From a bacterium SCSIO 12827 (GTDB taxonomy: Bacteria > Pseudomonadota > Alphaproteobacteria > Rhodospirillales > Casp-alpha2), in assembly GCA_024397995.1 (NCBI GenBank), contig CP073746.1, forward strand, positions 2,539,501 to 2,603,500: a stretch of 64,000 bases of DNA, in the 5' to 3' direction. Positions 28,301-35,957 of the stretch are shown piece by piece (position 1 is the first letter of the stretch; every line of letters begins with the position of its first letter). The notes under the pieces were generated by a model that saw only the letters and a list, made by a program, of their open reading frames with translations, ran no database searches and was not told where the DNA came from. The position numbers were made by a program, and so were the translations under genes.

Positions 28301-28717
28301 GTCCCCGGCTGGGCCAGCGACATCGCCGTCAGCCCCGACGGCCGCAAATGGCATGTCGGCGGCAACGGGTCGGTCTATCACGACACGCCCAACGGGGGCT
28401 GGCAGCGCGTGGACGGCACCATCGCCCGCATCGCAGGCGCCAAGGGCGGCCTCGCCTGGGCCGTCGGCACCAACAAACGCATCTACCGCTTCCGGAACGG
28501 GAAATGGGCGAGCGTCCCCGGCGAGGCCAAGGAAGTGGCCGTCGGCGCCGACGGATCGGTGTGGCACATCGGCGGGGCGGACACCCTGTACCGGCTGTCC
28601 AAGGGCGACAAATGGGAAGGCGTCGACTCCCGGGGCAAGGTCGCGGCGCTGTCCGTCGGCGCCGACGGATCGGTCTGGGTCGTGCGCCCCGACGGATCGA
28701 TGGCGGCCTATCGGTGA
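25376..28717 (+). CDS. Secreted Cys-module / double tectonin-propeller protein
   Basis: The protein of 1113 residues starts with a clear signal peptide (MNMLRVLAIYLVLALAGLAA..., cut after ARA near residue 27). Four cysteine-rich modules follow with their CW-x-CP-x-G core at about residues 74, 132, 192 and 249 (GCWRCPSGY, CWKCPSGF, CWQCPTGY, CWVCPKG). These recall eukaryotic ephrin-receptor/GCC2-type modules. Residues 275 to 630 are helical, with two stretches hydrophobic enough to insert into a membrane (AGAILTGAATTPSVLAGFAA, and GGALLTSVGPQIVIQVATMV). From about 636 come two propellers of six tectonin blades each (VWHVGGGGSLY, AFLLMDDGSM, KWHIGGNNSIY and so on), joined by a Thr-rich linker at about 845-900. 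The two sets match blade for blade, so the whole propeller was duplicated. Tectonins bind sugars or lipopolysaccharide. The exact function is unknown. GTG at 25370 and ATG at 25382 are alternative starts. Confidence 0.85.
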   Translation: MNMLRVLAIYLVLALAGLAAAPTSARAEAVCGGVGKDGKLTAPCAWTAAKKVGTPKSTCPANSFADIGATTYGCWRCPSGYARGTAAVNTEEACFKFAGDKPIFSDYKSASKLASSSACPSGSFFDPRNKGECWKCPSGFGRNMNAVNESNSCSRLNVDVTKAQIVEYRAASFVSAACGEKGGFWDPIGGGTCWQCPTGYERTILPAVTTNKACGRRLMDLKPATKVSGFGCKIHGADAFWDPINGGSCWVCPKGAQRTISAVNSPQACQPLAFQWKASDFFNPGLFGFDGAAEVALKLIQQRRAIEQAAVSQGAKIGLSAGDAKRQAWEDIKTDPTQNLPLVTAVLDHILNMAIDGRVPPGSPEARLIAAFEKYIQNRRIFAAQEALKAYDNWAKAQELILTDRRKNAGAFGGAPAMLGLFSDQTPMPPDFTMRVAGAILTGAATTPSVLAGFAANVISTGSSGDTPAMKLAHKIFTNRTSIDPIELDFADDLADDVAKAAKNLAKTGKAGLKFSLSNLKMGGALLTSVGPQIVIQVATMVLQAELEKGLAKADARPKLERLLIQAKSDSTDLKRLSQNKDKAGEIHTFWAMAVSGEIAPNAKALADIREAVDKALNPHAFDPSLARWYGLPGTAAAIGAGANGEVWHVGGGGSLYRIIADKDGKWQKVADGGVAQVAPMERPGSAFLLMDDGSMRQIVAGRMTRIDGKAYDIAYGGGVKWHIGGNNSIYRSTGGGWQRVTGSAKQIAAGPGGEAWVIGTDDNIYRHTGGKSWSNVPGTAHDIAVGPGGVVWHVGGNNTLYRMVGDGKWKQMDAGNIANIAAGPGGSLWARRSNGQIVAYAPFRPPLAEPGMVKDTTTTKDIGGGITVTTIIVGDPTITTVVDQNAINHANANKPKSWGNVAGRASDISVSPAGDVWHVGGGGSLYVMSGGKGAWKQVEKSGVARVAASIVPGRAFVLMTNGKMREVVDGNWRDVPGWASDIAVSPDGRKWHVGGNGSVYHDTPNGGWQRVDGTIARIAGAKGGLAWAVGTNKRIYRFRNGKWASVPGEAKEVAVGADGSVWHIGGADTLYRLSKGDKWEGVDSRGKVAALSVGADGSVWVVRPDGSMAAYR

Positions 28718-28845
28718 GCTGGGGCGGCGCCCGTCCCCCTTCCCATCGGCGAACAGGATTGTCTATAACTCCGGAAGGTTCCCGGAGACGGCGCCACCGT
28801 GCCCGTATCCACGACAAAAGCGCAAGCTGGGGGTACGACGACGGC

Positions 28846-29823
28846 ATGGCGGTTGTGTCGAACAACGACAAGTCGGTCAGTTCGTTACGGAAAAGCGGCT
28901 ATCCCGGCATGGACGTATGGCCGGCGCTGGGCGACCTGCCCGCCGGCACCGCCGGATCGGGGGATTGCGTCCTCGCCGTCGCCAAGGAACTTCTGAAAGG
29001 CCCCATCGAGAAAACCGCGCTTCCGGCGCTGGAGCTGATCGGACGCCGGTTCGACGCCGACCGGGCCTGGACCGTCAGCTACAACAACAACCTGTCCGCC
29101 TTCCGCGACACCAACGAATGGTGCCGCGGCGGCATCACGACCCATAACGTCGACAACCTGGACATTCCCAGCACGGCGCTCGGCGAAATGCACCGGCTGA
29201 TGCGCGGCGGCCATCCGGTCGTGGTCCACGACGTGGACGCCATGCCGAAATCCATGCGCGCCCTGCAGACCAAGCTGCAACTGCAGGACACCAAAAGCAC
29301 GGTCGGTGTGCCCATGCGGTTCGAAGGTCGACTGCGCGGGATCATGGGATTGGACATGACCCGCACACGCTGCCGCTGGGGCGCCGACGAGGTGCAGGAA
29401 CTGTCGCGCCTGTCCGACCTGCTCGCCTGTGCAAGTTTCGGTGCCCGGGTCATCTCCGGGGCGGGGAACGTGGCCGCGGCGGAAACACCGGAAGAGTTTC
29501 TGTATTTCCAGTCCTTGCGCGGGATCGTCGGTGCCCATATCGGCGATATCGTCGCCTGCGCGGCGGAACGCGACAGCACCCGGTTCTTCCTGACCAACGG
29601 CGATCAGGTGCTCGACGCCCGAAACCTGAAATGGTGGGAGAACATCCTGCCGGAAAGCCATTTCATGCGCGTGCACCGCAGCGTCGTCCTGCAGCTTCAC
29701 GCCGTGCAGAAACTGCAGCGGCGGTCGACCGGCCAATGGGTCGCCCATATCGACGGATACGACGCCCCTTTTACCGTGTCCCGCACGAAAGTGGTCGTAC
29801 TCAGGAACAGATTGGGCTGCTAG
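28846..29823 (+). CDS. GAF-LytTR transcriptional regulator
   Basis: The 325-residue protein has a GAF-type sensor domain (about residues 45-190, seen in KTALPALELIGRRFDADRAW and VGVPMRFEGRLRGIMGLDMT) and a C-terminal LytTR DNA-binding domain (about 225-325, with DIVACAAERDSTRFFLTNGD, then FMRVHRSVVLQLHAVQKLQR). There is no receiver domain, so the signal is probably a small molecule or redox cue bound by GAF. The start ATG at 28846 lacks a strong ribosome site, and the frame is open upstream into the end of the tectonin gene. It follows that gene by 128 bases on the same strand and is the most likely local regulator of it, which is inference. Confidence 0.82.
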   Translation: MAVVSNNDKSVSSLRKSGYPGMDVWPALGDLPAGTAGSGDCVLAVAKELLKGPIEKTALPALELIGRRFDADRAWTVSYNNNLSAFRDTNEWCRGGITTHNVDNLDIPSTALGEMHRLMRGGHPVVVHDVDAMPKSMRALQTKLQLQDTKSTVGVPMRFEGRLRGIMGLDMTRTRCRWGADEVQELSRLSDLLACASFGARVISGAGNVAAAETPEEFLYFQSLRGIVGAHIGDIVACAAERDSTRFFLTNGDQVLDARNLKWWENILPESHFMRVHRSVVLQLHAVQKLQRRSTGQWVAHIDGYDAPFTVSRTKVVVLRNRLGC

Positions 29824-29840
29824 CAGCCAGCTCCCCGCCC

Positions 29841-30716
29841 TTACATCACGAACGCCAACAGGAACGGCAAGGTCGCGAAGGACAGGACGGTCGAGATCAC
29901 GACCATGCCGGCGACTTCCTCCGGCTGGTTGTTGTAGCGTTCGGCGAACAGGAAGTTGAACACGGCGACGGGCATGGCGCATTGCAGGATCAGCACGCCG
30001 CGCGCCACCCCTTCGAAGCCGAACAGTTCCGCCGTCCCCCAGCCGACCAGAAAGCCGACGCCGAGACGCATGACCGACAGCAACACCGCCTGCGGCAGTT
30101 TCTTCACGCCGAGGCCCGCCAGCGACACGCCGAGGGTGATGAGCATCAGCGGCACGGTCAATCCTGAGAGAATGCGCGTGGTGTTGACGATGGGGGCCGG
30201 CACGGTCCAGCCCATGACCATGACCACCAGGGCCGCCAGGGCGGCGTAGAGGATCGGCAGGCGCAGCAGGGCGCCGGGCGAGGTCGCCCCCGCCGGCACC
30301 GCGACGCCGACCGTGAACAGGCAGAGCACGTTGACGGTGAAGTACGCGATCGCCAGCGCCAGGCCGTGATCGCCGAAGGCAAGCAGGCAAAGCGGCAGGC
30401 CCATGTTGCCCGTGTTGCCGTAGGCCAGGGCCGAGAGGAAGGCCTTCTGGCTGAGTTTCATGGCCTTCAGGAACACGAAATAGAAAACATAGAACGCGAC
30501 CATGGTGGTGAAGGTCGCCGCCCCCATGGTGAGGAAGGCATCGGCCTCGATCTTGGTGTCGATCAGGGTGAAGAACACCAGGCAGGGCGTGCCGATGTTG
30601 GTCACCAGCGTCGTCACCAGCGACGTGTCGTAGGGGCGGCCCTGCTTGCGCCAGACATAACCGATGACGGCGCAGGTCAGGACCGGCGCGATGACGGAGA
30701 ACAGTTGATAGAGCAT
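29841..30716 (-). CDS. AEC family transporter (auxin efflux carrier type)
   Basis: The 291-residue membrane protein has about ten hydrophobic helices in two groups of five, as in AEC/AbrB-like permeases, with conserved LVTNIGTPCLVFFTL near residue 40 and ALAYGNTGNMGLPLCLLAFG near 105. Such proteins export or import organic anions such as malate and other carboxylates. The substrate is not known. It converges on the LytTR regulator gene with a 17-base gap. It is the last gene before pyk on the same strand (57 bases apart), so it could be cotranscribed downstream of pyk. Confidence 0.9.
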   Translation of the reverse strand: MLYQLFSVIAPVLTCAVIGYVWRKQGRPYDTSLVTTLVTNIGTPCLVFFTLIDTKIEADAFLTMGAATFTTMVAFYVFYFVFLKAMKLSQKAFLSALAYGNTGNMGLPLCLLAFGDHGLALAIAYFTVNVLCLFTVGVAVPAGATSPGALLRLPILYAALAALVVMVMGWTVPAPIVNTTRILSGLTVPLMLITLGVSLAGLGVKKLPQAVLLSVMRLGVGFLVGWGTAELFGFEGVARGVLILQCAMPVAVFNFLFAERYNNQPEEVAGMVVISTVLSFATLPFLLAFVM

Positions 30717-30773
30717 GGGGATGGTCGTTTAGGCCTATGGTGGAAGGAAAGCGGGTCGCGGCGCCCGTGCCGG

Positions 30774-32189
30774 TTATTCGACCCAGGCGATGCGCAGGAT
30801 GTTGGTCGCCCCCGGCGTGCCGAAGGGCACCCCGGCGGTGACGACGATGGGGTCGCCCTTCTTGGCGAAGCCGTCTTTCTGGGCCTCGGCCACGGATTTG
30901 GAGACCATGTCGCGGAACGAGTGGATGTCCTCGGTCAGCACCGAATGCACGCCCCAGCACAGCGCCAGGCGGCGCGCGGTCTCGCGCTTGGGCGTCAGCC
31001 CCAGGATCGGCGTCGCCGGCCGCAGGCGGGCACAGCGCAGCGTCGTCGAGCCCGTGGTGGTGAAGGTCACGATGACCGCCGCCGAAATGGTTTCCGCCAC
31101 CTGACAGGCGGCGACGGTGATGGCGTCGGCCGCCGTGGCGTCATGGCCGCCGCGCCGGCGGTCGCGCATCTGGCGGTAATGTTCGTCCTGTTCCACGCGC
31201 TTGATGATGCGGTCCATCATGGCGACGGTTTCCGTCGGATAATCGCCGACCGCCGATTCCGCCGACAGCATCACCGCGTCGGCGCCGTCGTAGATGGCGG
31301 TCGCCACGTCGGAGGCCTCGGCCCGGGTCGGGGTCGGCGCATGGACCATGGAATCCAGCATCTGGGTCGCCACGATCACCGGTTTGCCCGCCAGCTTGCA
31401 CAGGTGCAGGATTTGCTTCTGCGCCACGGGCACGTCCTCGGTCGGGCATTCCACGCCCAGGTCGCCCCGCGCCACCATGATGGCGTCGGACAGGTGAACG
31501 ATTTCCTCCAGATGCAGCAGCGCCGCCGGCTTTTCCAGCTTGGACATGATCGCCGCCCGCCCGGCCACCAGCTTGCGCGCCTCGGCCAGATCCTCGGGCC
31601 GCTGCACGAAGCTGAGCGCGACCCATTCGACGCCGAGGTCGAGGCCGAACCGCATGTCGTCGCGGTCCTTCTTGGTCAGCGGCGAGACGTCGAGGATCAC
31701 GCTGGGCACGTTGACGCCCTTGTGGTTGGACAGGGTGCCGCCGATCTCGACCTCGCATTCCGCATGTTCCTTGGAACACTCCAGAACCTTGAGGCGGATG
31801 CGCCCGTCGTCGATCAGCAGCGTCGATCCGACCTCAAGGGCGGCGAAGATTTCCGGATGCGGCAGGGGCGCGCGGCGGTGGTTGCCGGGCGTCTTGTCCA
31901 GGTCCAGGCGGAACTTGTGGCCGACTTCCAGCTCGGCCGATCCCGTGTCGATGTCGCCGACCCGCAATTTCGGGCCCTGAAGGTCGAGCAGGATGCCCAC
32001 GGGGCGGTGGTACTTGCGCTCCAGCGAGCGCACGATGCCGTGGATTTTCTGATGATCGGCGTGCGTGCCGTGGGAGAAATTCATGCGGAACACATCGACG
32101 CCGGCTTCAAACAGCTTTTCGATGGCTTCCTGGCTGGACGTCGCAGGGCCTAGGGTCGCGACGATCTTCGCGCGGCGTTCACGTTTCAT
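30774..32189 (-). CDS. pyk: Pyruvate kinase
   Basis: This 471-residue glycolytic enzyme converts phosphoenolpyruvate and ADP to pyruvate and ATP. The N-terminus MKRERRAKIVATLGPATSS, the FRMNFSHG block and the active-site lysine region IMSKLEKPAALLHLEEIV followed by MVARGDLGVE are all intact, as are IVATQMLDSM and DGADAVMLSAESAVGDYP. An AGAGGGAAGG ribosome site precedes the ATG. Length is normal for the type II enzyme. Confidence 0.97.
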   Translation of the reverse strand: MKRERRAKIVATLGPATSSQEAIEKLFEAGVDVFRMNFSHGTHADHQKIHGIVRSLERKYHRPVGILLDLQGPKLRVGDIDTGSAELEVGHKFRLDLDKTPGNHRRAPLPHPEIFAALEVGSTLLIDDGRIRLKVLECSKEHAECEVEIGGTLSNHKGVNVPSVILDVSPLTKKDRDDMRFGLDLGVEWVALSFVQRPEDLAEARKLVAGRAAIMSKLEKPAALLHLEEIVHLSDAIMVARGDLGVECPTEDVPVAQKQILHLCKLAGKPVIVATQMLDSMVHAPTPTRAEASDVATAIYDGADAVMLSAESAVGDYPTETVAMMDRIIKRVEQDEHYRQMRDRRRGGHDATAADAITVAACQVAETISAAVIVTFTTTGSTTLRCARLRPATPILGLTPKRETARRLALCWGVHSVLTEDIHSFRDMVSKSVAEAQKDGFAKKGDPIVVTAGVPFGTPGATNILRIAWVE

Positions 32190-32494
32190 GATGGGGGCCT
32201 TCCCTCTCCTTTATTTCGTCACTGTCCCTGCGTTCATAGGCTTAAGGCCAAACGCGGGCAAACTCACGCAATATTCCATGAAAATACGCGGACAACAGTC
32301 CCGCGCCCTGTATTCGGTCCAATAAATCCGCGCCGCGGCGTGCCGCCCTTCTTGCGCAAAGGGTCTAAGATTAGGTAGGTATTAACCAATTTCGTGGCAC
32401 CTACTAAAGGCCGACATAGATCGGTCGAGTGTTTTTTTGGGAAGTCGACCGCCGGGCGGGTATTGGGGTTCACCGGGCGGTCCAGAGGTATCGT
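32190..32494. promoter_or_regulatory. Divergent control region between pyk and the 430-residue protein gene
   Basis: These 305 bases hold no gene. On the minus strand TTGCCC (32261-32256) and TATGAA (32238-32233), 17 bases apart, may be the pyk promoter. On the plus side there is an imperfect GTAGGT/ACCTAC inverted repeat (32375-32404) and a perfect 7-base inverted repeat CGGTCGA/TCGACCG (32422-32428 and 32445-32451) around a loop with seven T residues, placed 44 bases before the TTG start of the next gene. Confidence 0.4.
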
Positions 32495-33787
32495 TTGAGC
32501 ACGCAAAGCATCATCAATGCGCTGGCCGGCCTATCGCCCGACACGGACAAGGCGACGCTGATGACGGCTGTCGACGACGCCGTGGACGGCATCGTCAAGG
32601 AGCTGAAGGCCAATGCCGGCGGCAAGGTGCAGCCCGAGGTGGCCCAGGCGACCCAGACGACCCTGACCTTCCTTGAGGCCTGCGGCCAGTTGAAGGACCC
32701 GGAATTCACCCAGCGGGCGCGCATCCGCGCGTCGGAACTTCTGGAAGCCTTCGACAAGGCATCAAGCGGCGATGCTCCGCGTCGCAAAAAACGGCGCAAG
32801 AAACGCCCGGCAGGGGCGGATGCCAAGCCCGCGGCCGCAAAGGGAAAACCCGCCAAGGGCAAACCCGCCGCCAAGAAACCGGCCGCCGCCGCCAAGCCCT
32901 CAAAACCCTGGGAAGACACCCCCTTCACCGAGGCCTTCACGGAACAGATCTGCAAATACCTGCGCAAGCGCGCCATGCTGTGGTACGTGCCGCAACACAC
33001 CCTGACACCCACCCCCTTCCCGCTGTCGACCCGCTTCGGCGACAATCTGGTCACGGCGATCAAGGAACACTTCATGCACCGGTTCTTCACCAACCGCCGG
33101 ATCATGGTTTTGGGTGACGAATTGAAGGCCCGTAATTTCGAGGAAAGCGCCTTCCGTGAAATCTTCGACAAGCCGAAGAAACAGAACCCCGTGCGCAGCA
33201 TGTGGGAAGACGGTCTGGGCGATATCGAACGCTTTTTGACCAGCGACAAGCCGCCGCCGCAGAAGTCGGCGAAGACCAAGGTGACGACCAAGAAGACCGG
33301 CGGTTTCCTGGGATTTTTCCAGAAAGAGGAAAAGGTCGTCGAGCGCGAGGCCGTGGCCGACACCAGCGATCTGGATCACGCTAAGGGGTTTTGGAACACC
33401 ATCGCCGGGCCCGAGGTCACCTACAGCCCGCCGAAGATGGAGGATTTCATCTTCCTCAAGTCCCTGTTCGAATATTATCCGGAACAGGTCGACGAGGAGC
33501 AGCAGGCGGTCAAGCAGATGCTGCAGCAGGAATACGGCTCCAACCAGGCCCGCGAAGGGGCGGCGCGCGACCATCTGAACGCGCTGATCAAGGACACGGC
33601 CCCCTGTTCGGGCGAGCTGACGGCGCTTTGGGTGTACCTGACCGCCAAGGACGCCTTCGGCTACAACGTGTTCAAGTCCTTCACCTCAAGCCACGGCACG
33701 AACGCGGAACAGCGCCGCCGTGCCCTGCCCTATTTCCTGCGCTGGATTCCCGATTTCACGGAACAGGAAGCGCCGAGCCGCCTTTAA
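32495..33787 (+). CDS. Protein of unknown function with Lys/Ala-rich linker (430 aa)
   Basis: I do not recognise this family. The start TTG at 32495 has AGAGGT five bases upstream, and the encoded MSTQSIINALAGLSPDTDKA begins a helical N-terminal domain of about 85 residues. A basic, Ala/Pro/Lys-rich linker (KKRRKKRPAGADAKPAAAKG region, about 90-135) follows, then a larger helical domain from 140 with aromatic-rich KYLRKRAMLWYVPQHTLTP and FMHRFFTNRRIMVLGDELKA. A second Lys-rich patch near 265-285 precedes a C-terminal helical domain. No signal peptide or membrane helix is present, so it is likely cytoplasmic. The basic linkers would suit nucleic acid or membrane binding. Its neighbours give no clear function. 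Confidence 0.75.
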   Translation: MSTQSIINALAGLSPDTDKATLMTAVDDAVDGIVKELKANAGGKVQPEVAQATQTTLTFLEACGQLKDPEFTQRARIRASELLEAFDKASSGDAPRRKKRRKKRPAGADAKPAAAKGKPAKGKPAAKKPAAAAKPSKPWEDTPFTEAFTEQICKYLRKRAMLWYVPQHTLTPTPFPLSTRFGDNLVTAIKEHFMHRFFTNRRIMVLGDELKARNFEESAFREIFDKPKKQNPVRSMWEDGLGDIERFLTSDKPPPQKSAKTKVTTKKTGGFLGFFQKEEKVVEREAVADTSDLDHAKGFWNTIAGPEVTYSPPKMEDFIFLKSLFEYYPEQVDEEQQAVKQMLQQEYGSNQAREGAARDHLNALIKDTAPCSGELTALWVYLTAKDAFGYNVFKSFTSSHGTNAEQRRRALPYFLRWIPDFTEQEAPSRL

Positions 33788-33895
33788 GGCGCCTGAATTT
33801 CCAGGCCCCGCGTTAACCCTTTGTCAGCCCTGACCGCCATAGGATAGTCTTGGCTCCGTCGCCGTTGCGGCGGACATCTTGATTAAGGTTCCGGC

Positions 33896-34258
33896 ATGCT
33901 GAAAAAGGTCTTTTCCAAAGCGCTGTTGTCCGTGGTCATGGACAAGAAGGCCCGCTCGACCCTCGACGCCGCCAAACAGCGCGCCAAAACGGCGCCCCAG
34001 GCAGCCGCCCCCGAAGCCCTGCCCGCCAGCGCCGAGGAACTGCGCGTTGCCGCCCGCCAGGCGCTGGAATCAGCGGAAAAAGAACTGGCGTCCAAGCCCA
34101 AACTGACCGGTGATCGCAAGGCGCTGATCCAACAGGCCCTGGCCGTTCGCAAGCAGAAGACCAAGATTCTCGACGACCTGGGCCCCGATCAGAAGATCAA
34201 GCTGCAGGCCATGGCGCTTGAAGCCTTCGGCCTCGATCCCACCAAGGGCGGACGTTGA
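33896..34258 (+). CDS. Small basic helical protein coupled to meaB (120 aa)
   Basis: The 120-residue protein is rich in Ala, Lys and Glu and predicted to be helical throughout (MLKKVFSKALLSVVMDKKAR..., ending LEAFGLDPTKGGR). I do not recognise the family. AAGG sits 8 bases before its ATG. Its stop TGA lies inside the TTG start of meaB (TTGA), so both are translated together. A partner or regulatory role for the GTPase is possible from position only. Confidence 0.75.
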   Translation: MLKKVFSKALLSVVMDKKARSTLDAAKQRAKTAPQAAAPEALPASAEELRVAARQALESAEKELASKPKLTGDRKALIQQALAVRKQKTKILDDLGPDQKIKLQAMALEAFGLDPTKGGR

Positions 34259-35298
34259 CGCCCGCATCCCCGTTGACCGCCTCCGACACCACCGCCGAGG
34301 CAATGGCCCGCGACCTGGGAGACAAGGTCGCGGCCGGCGATCTGCGCGCCCTCGCCCGCGCCATCACCCTGCTGGAATCAGGCCGCGCCGACCACCGGAT
34401 ACAGGGCGAAGCCTTGATCCGCGCGCTTTTGCCGGCGGCCGGAAAATCCATTCGCATCGGCATCACCGGCATCCCCGGCGTCGGCAAGTCCACCTTCATC
34501 GAGGCCTTCGGCCTAGCCCTGGTCGACCGTGGCCACAAGGTCGCCGTGCTTGCCGTCGATCCGACCAGCCCGCGCTCCGGCGGCTCGATCCTGGGCGACA
34601 AGACGCGCATGGAAAAGCTCGCCCGTGCCCGCAACGCCTATATCCGGCCGTCGCCGTCCGGCGGCACCCTGGGCGGTGTCGCCCGGCGCACGCGGGAAGC
34701 CATCATCGCGGTCGAGGCCGCCGGTTATGACGTGGTGCTGATCGAAACCGTCGGTGTTGGCCAATCGGAAACGGCGGTCAAGGATCTGGTCGACATGTTC
34801 CTGTTGCTGCTCGCCCCCGGCGGCGGCGACGACCTGCAGGGCATCAAGAAGGGCATCGTCGAAATGGCCGACCTGATCGTCGTCAACAAGGCCGACGGCG
34901 ACCTGGCCCCGGCGGCGGAACGGGCGCGGCGGGATTACACTTCCGCCCTGCATCTGCTGCGCCCGGAAAACGCCGACTGGTCACCTCAGGTGGTGAAATG
35001 CTCCGCCGTGACCGGCGATGGGCTCGACGATATCTGGCAATCGGTCGAAGCCTTCCGCACGGCAACGCAATCGTCGGGCCGGTTCGACGCCTGCCGCGCC
35101 GAGCAGGCCAGGACCTGGATGTGGAACGAAGTCAACGAAACCCTGTTGGGTGAACTTAGGGCCGCGCCTGCCGTAAAGCAGGCCCTGGCGGACCTGGAAC
35201 CTGCCGTCGCCGAGGGAGCCGTCGGCCCCAGCGAGGCCGCGCGGCGCATCCTGTCGGCGTTCCGGGCGGCTGGGAAGCAGGTGGACAAAGACGCCTAA
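34255..35298 (+). CDS. meaB: MeaB/ArgK family GTPase (methylmalonyl-CoA mutase chaperone)
   Basis: The 347-residue G3E GTPase has the P-loop GIPGVGKST at residues 72-80, the segment VDPTSPRSGGSILGDKTRM, ETVGVGQSE as the Walker B region, and NKADGD as the base-specificity motif. MeaB protects and reloads adenosylcobalamin-dependent methylmalonyl-CoA mutase. The mutase gene itself is not in the window. The start is TTG at 34255, supported by AAGGGCGG five bases before it and by overlap with the preceding stop. Confidence 0.93.
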   Translation: MTPASPLTASDTTAEAMARDLGDKVAAGDLRALARAITLLESGRADHRIQGEALIRALLPAAGKSIRIGITGIPGVGKSTFIEAFGLALVDRGHKVAVLAVDPTSPRSGGSILGDKTRMEKLARARNAYIRPSPSGGTLGGVARRTREAIIAVEAAGYDVVLIETVGVGQSETAVKDLVDMFLLLLAPGGGDDLQGIKKGIVEMADLIVVNKADGDLAPAAERARRDYTSALHLLRPENADWSPQVVKCSAVTGDGLDDIWQSVEAFRTATQSSGRFDACRAEQARTWMWNEVNETLLGELRAAPAVKQALADLEPAVAEGAVGPSEAARRILSAFRAAGKQVDKDA

Positions 35299-35380
35299 AT
35301 GTATGGATTTTCTCGTTTTAGCCGCTACCATGCGGCAAAATAGAAGATGAAAATCAGGCCAACGGCGGGTGGTTCGACGC

Positions 35381-35911
35381 ATGGAAACCAAGGAAGAGTT
35401 GGAGCTGCTTCAGGCAGAAATCCTCAATCTTTTCAATTACATTCAGCGGGTTCGCAAGGAAGTGGCCGCAATCACCCGTTCCGACGAAGGTAATGGGCGG
35501 TTCGACAACATGTCCGACCAGCTCGACGCCATCGTCAAGGCCACGGAAGAGGCCACCAACTCGATCATGGAAGTGGTCGAACAGAATTCAGACACCATCG
35601 GCACGATCCGCGAAAAGACCGATAACCCGGAAATCCTGGCCCTTCTGGACGAGTTGGAAAACAATTCCTCCAACATCTTCGAGGCCTGCACCTTCCAAGA
35701 CATCACCGGCCAGCGCGTGACCAAGATCGCCCGATCGGTGACCTACGTGGAATCGCGCGTCAACGCGCTGATCCAGATCTTCGGCAAGGAACATATCGAA
35801 AGCGTCGAGATCGAAGACGAAGAGAAGACCGAAGACGAACAGCTTCTCCAAGGTCCGCAGCTTCAGGGCGAGGGCGTCACCCAGGACGAAATCGACAAGC
35901 TGTTCGACTAA
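35381..35911 (+). CDS. CheZ-like phosphatase, first paralogue
   Basis: The 176-residue helical protein carries the CheZ catalytic motif FQDITGQ: D107 and Q111 of QDITGQ (residues 106-111) correspond to the residues that position water for CheY-phosphate hydrolysis. The N-terminal helix METKEELELLQAEILNLFNY and the long helical hairpin fit CheZ dimers. The acidic linker (IEDEEKTEDEQ) ends in TQDEIDKLFD, resembling both the C-terminal CheY-binding peptide of E. coli CheZ and the N-terminal CheY-binding peptide of FliM. GTG at 35369 is an alternative start. It stands alone, not in a chemotaxis operon, and is a paralogue of the gene at 60857-61522. Confidence 0.85.
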   Translation: METKEELELLQAEILNLFNYIQRVRKEVAAITRSDEGNGRFDNMSDQLDAIVKATEEATNSIMEVVEQNSDTIGTIREKTDNPEILALLDELENNSSNIFEACTFQDITGQRVTKIARSVTYVESRVNALIQIFGKEHIESVEIEDEEKTEDEQLLQGPQLQGEGVTQDEIDKLFD

Positions 35912-35957
35912 ACCCGTACCCGAAACCGTCACCATTGACCGCCACAATCAAAGGAGT

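Noticed and set aside
25412-28567. A 1051-codon open frame opposite the tectonin gene
   Set aside because: No signal, domain or ribosome site; the repeats of the plus-strand gene keep the antisense frame open.
28885-30960. A 691-codon minus-strand frame spanning the LytTR gene, the AEC gene and pyk
   Set aside because: It crosses three real genes in other frames and has no coherent domains.
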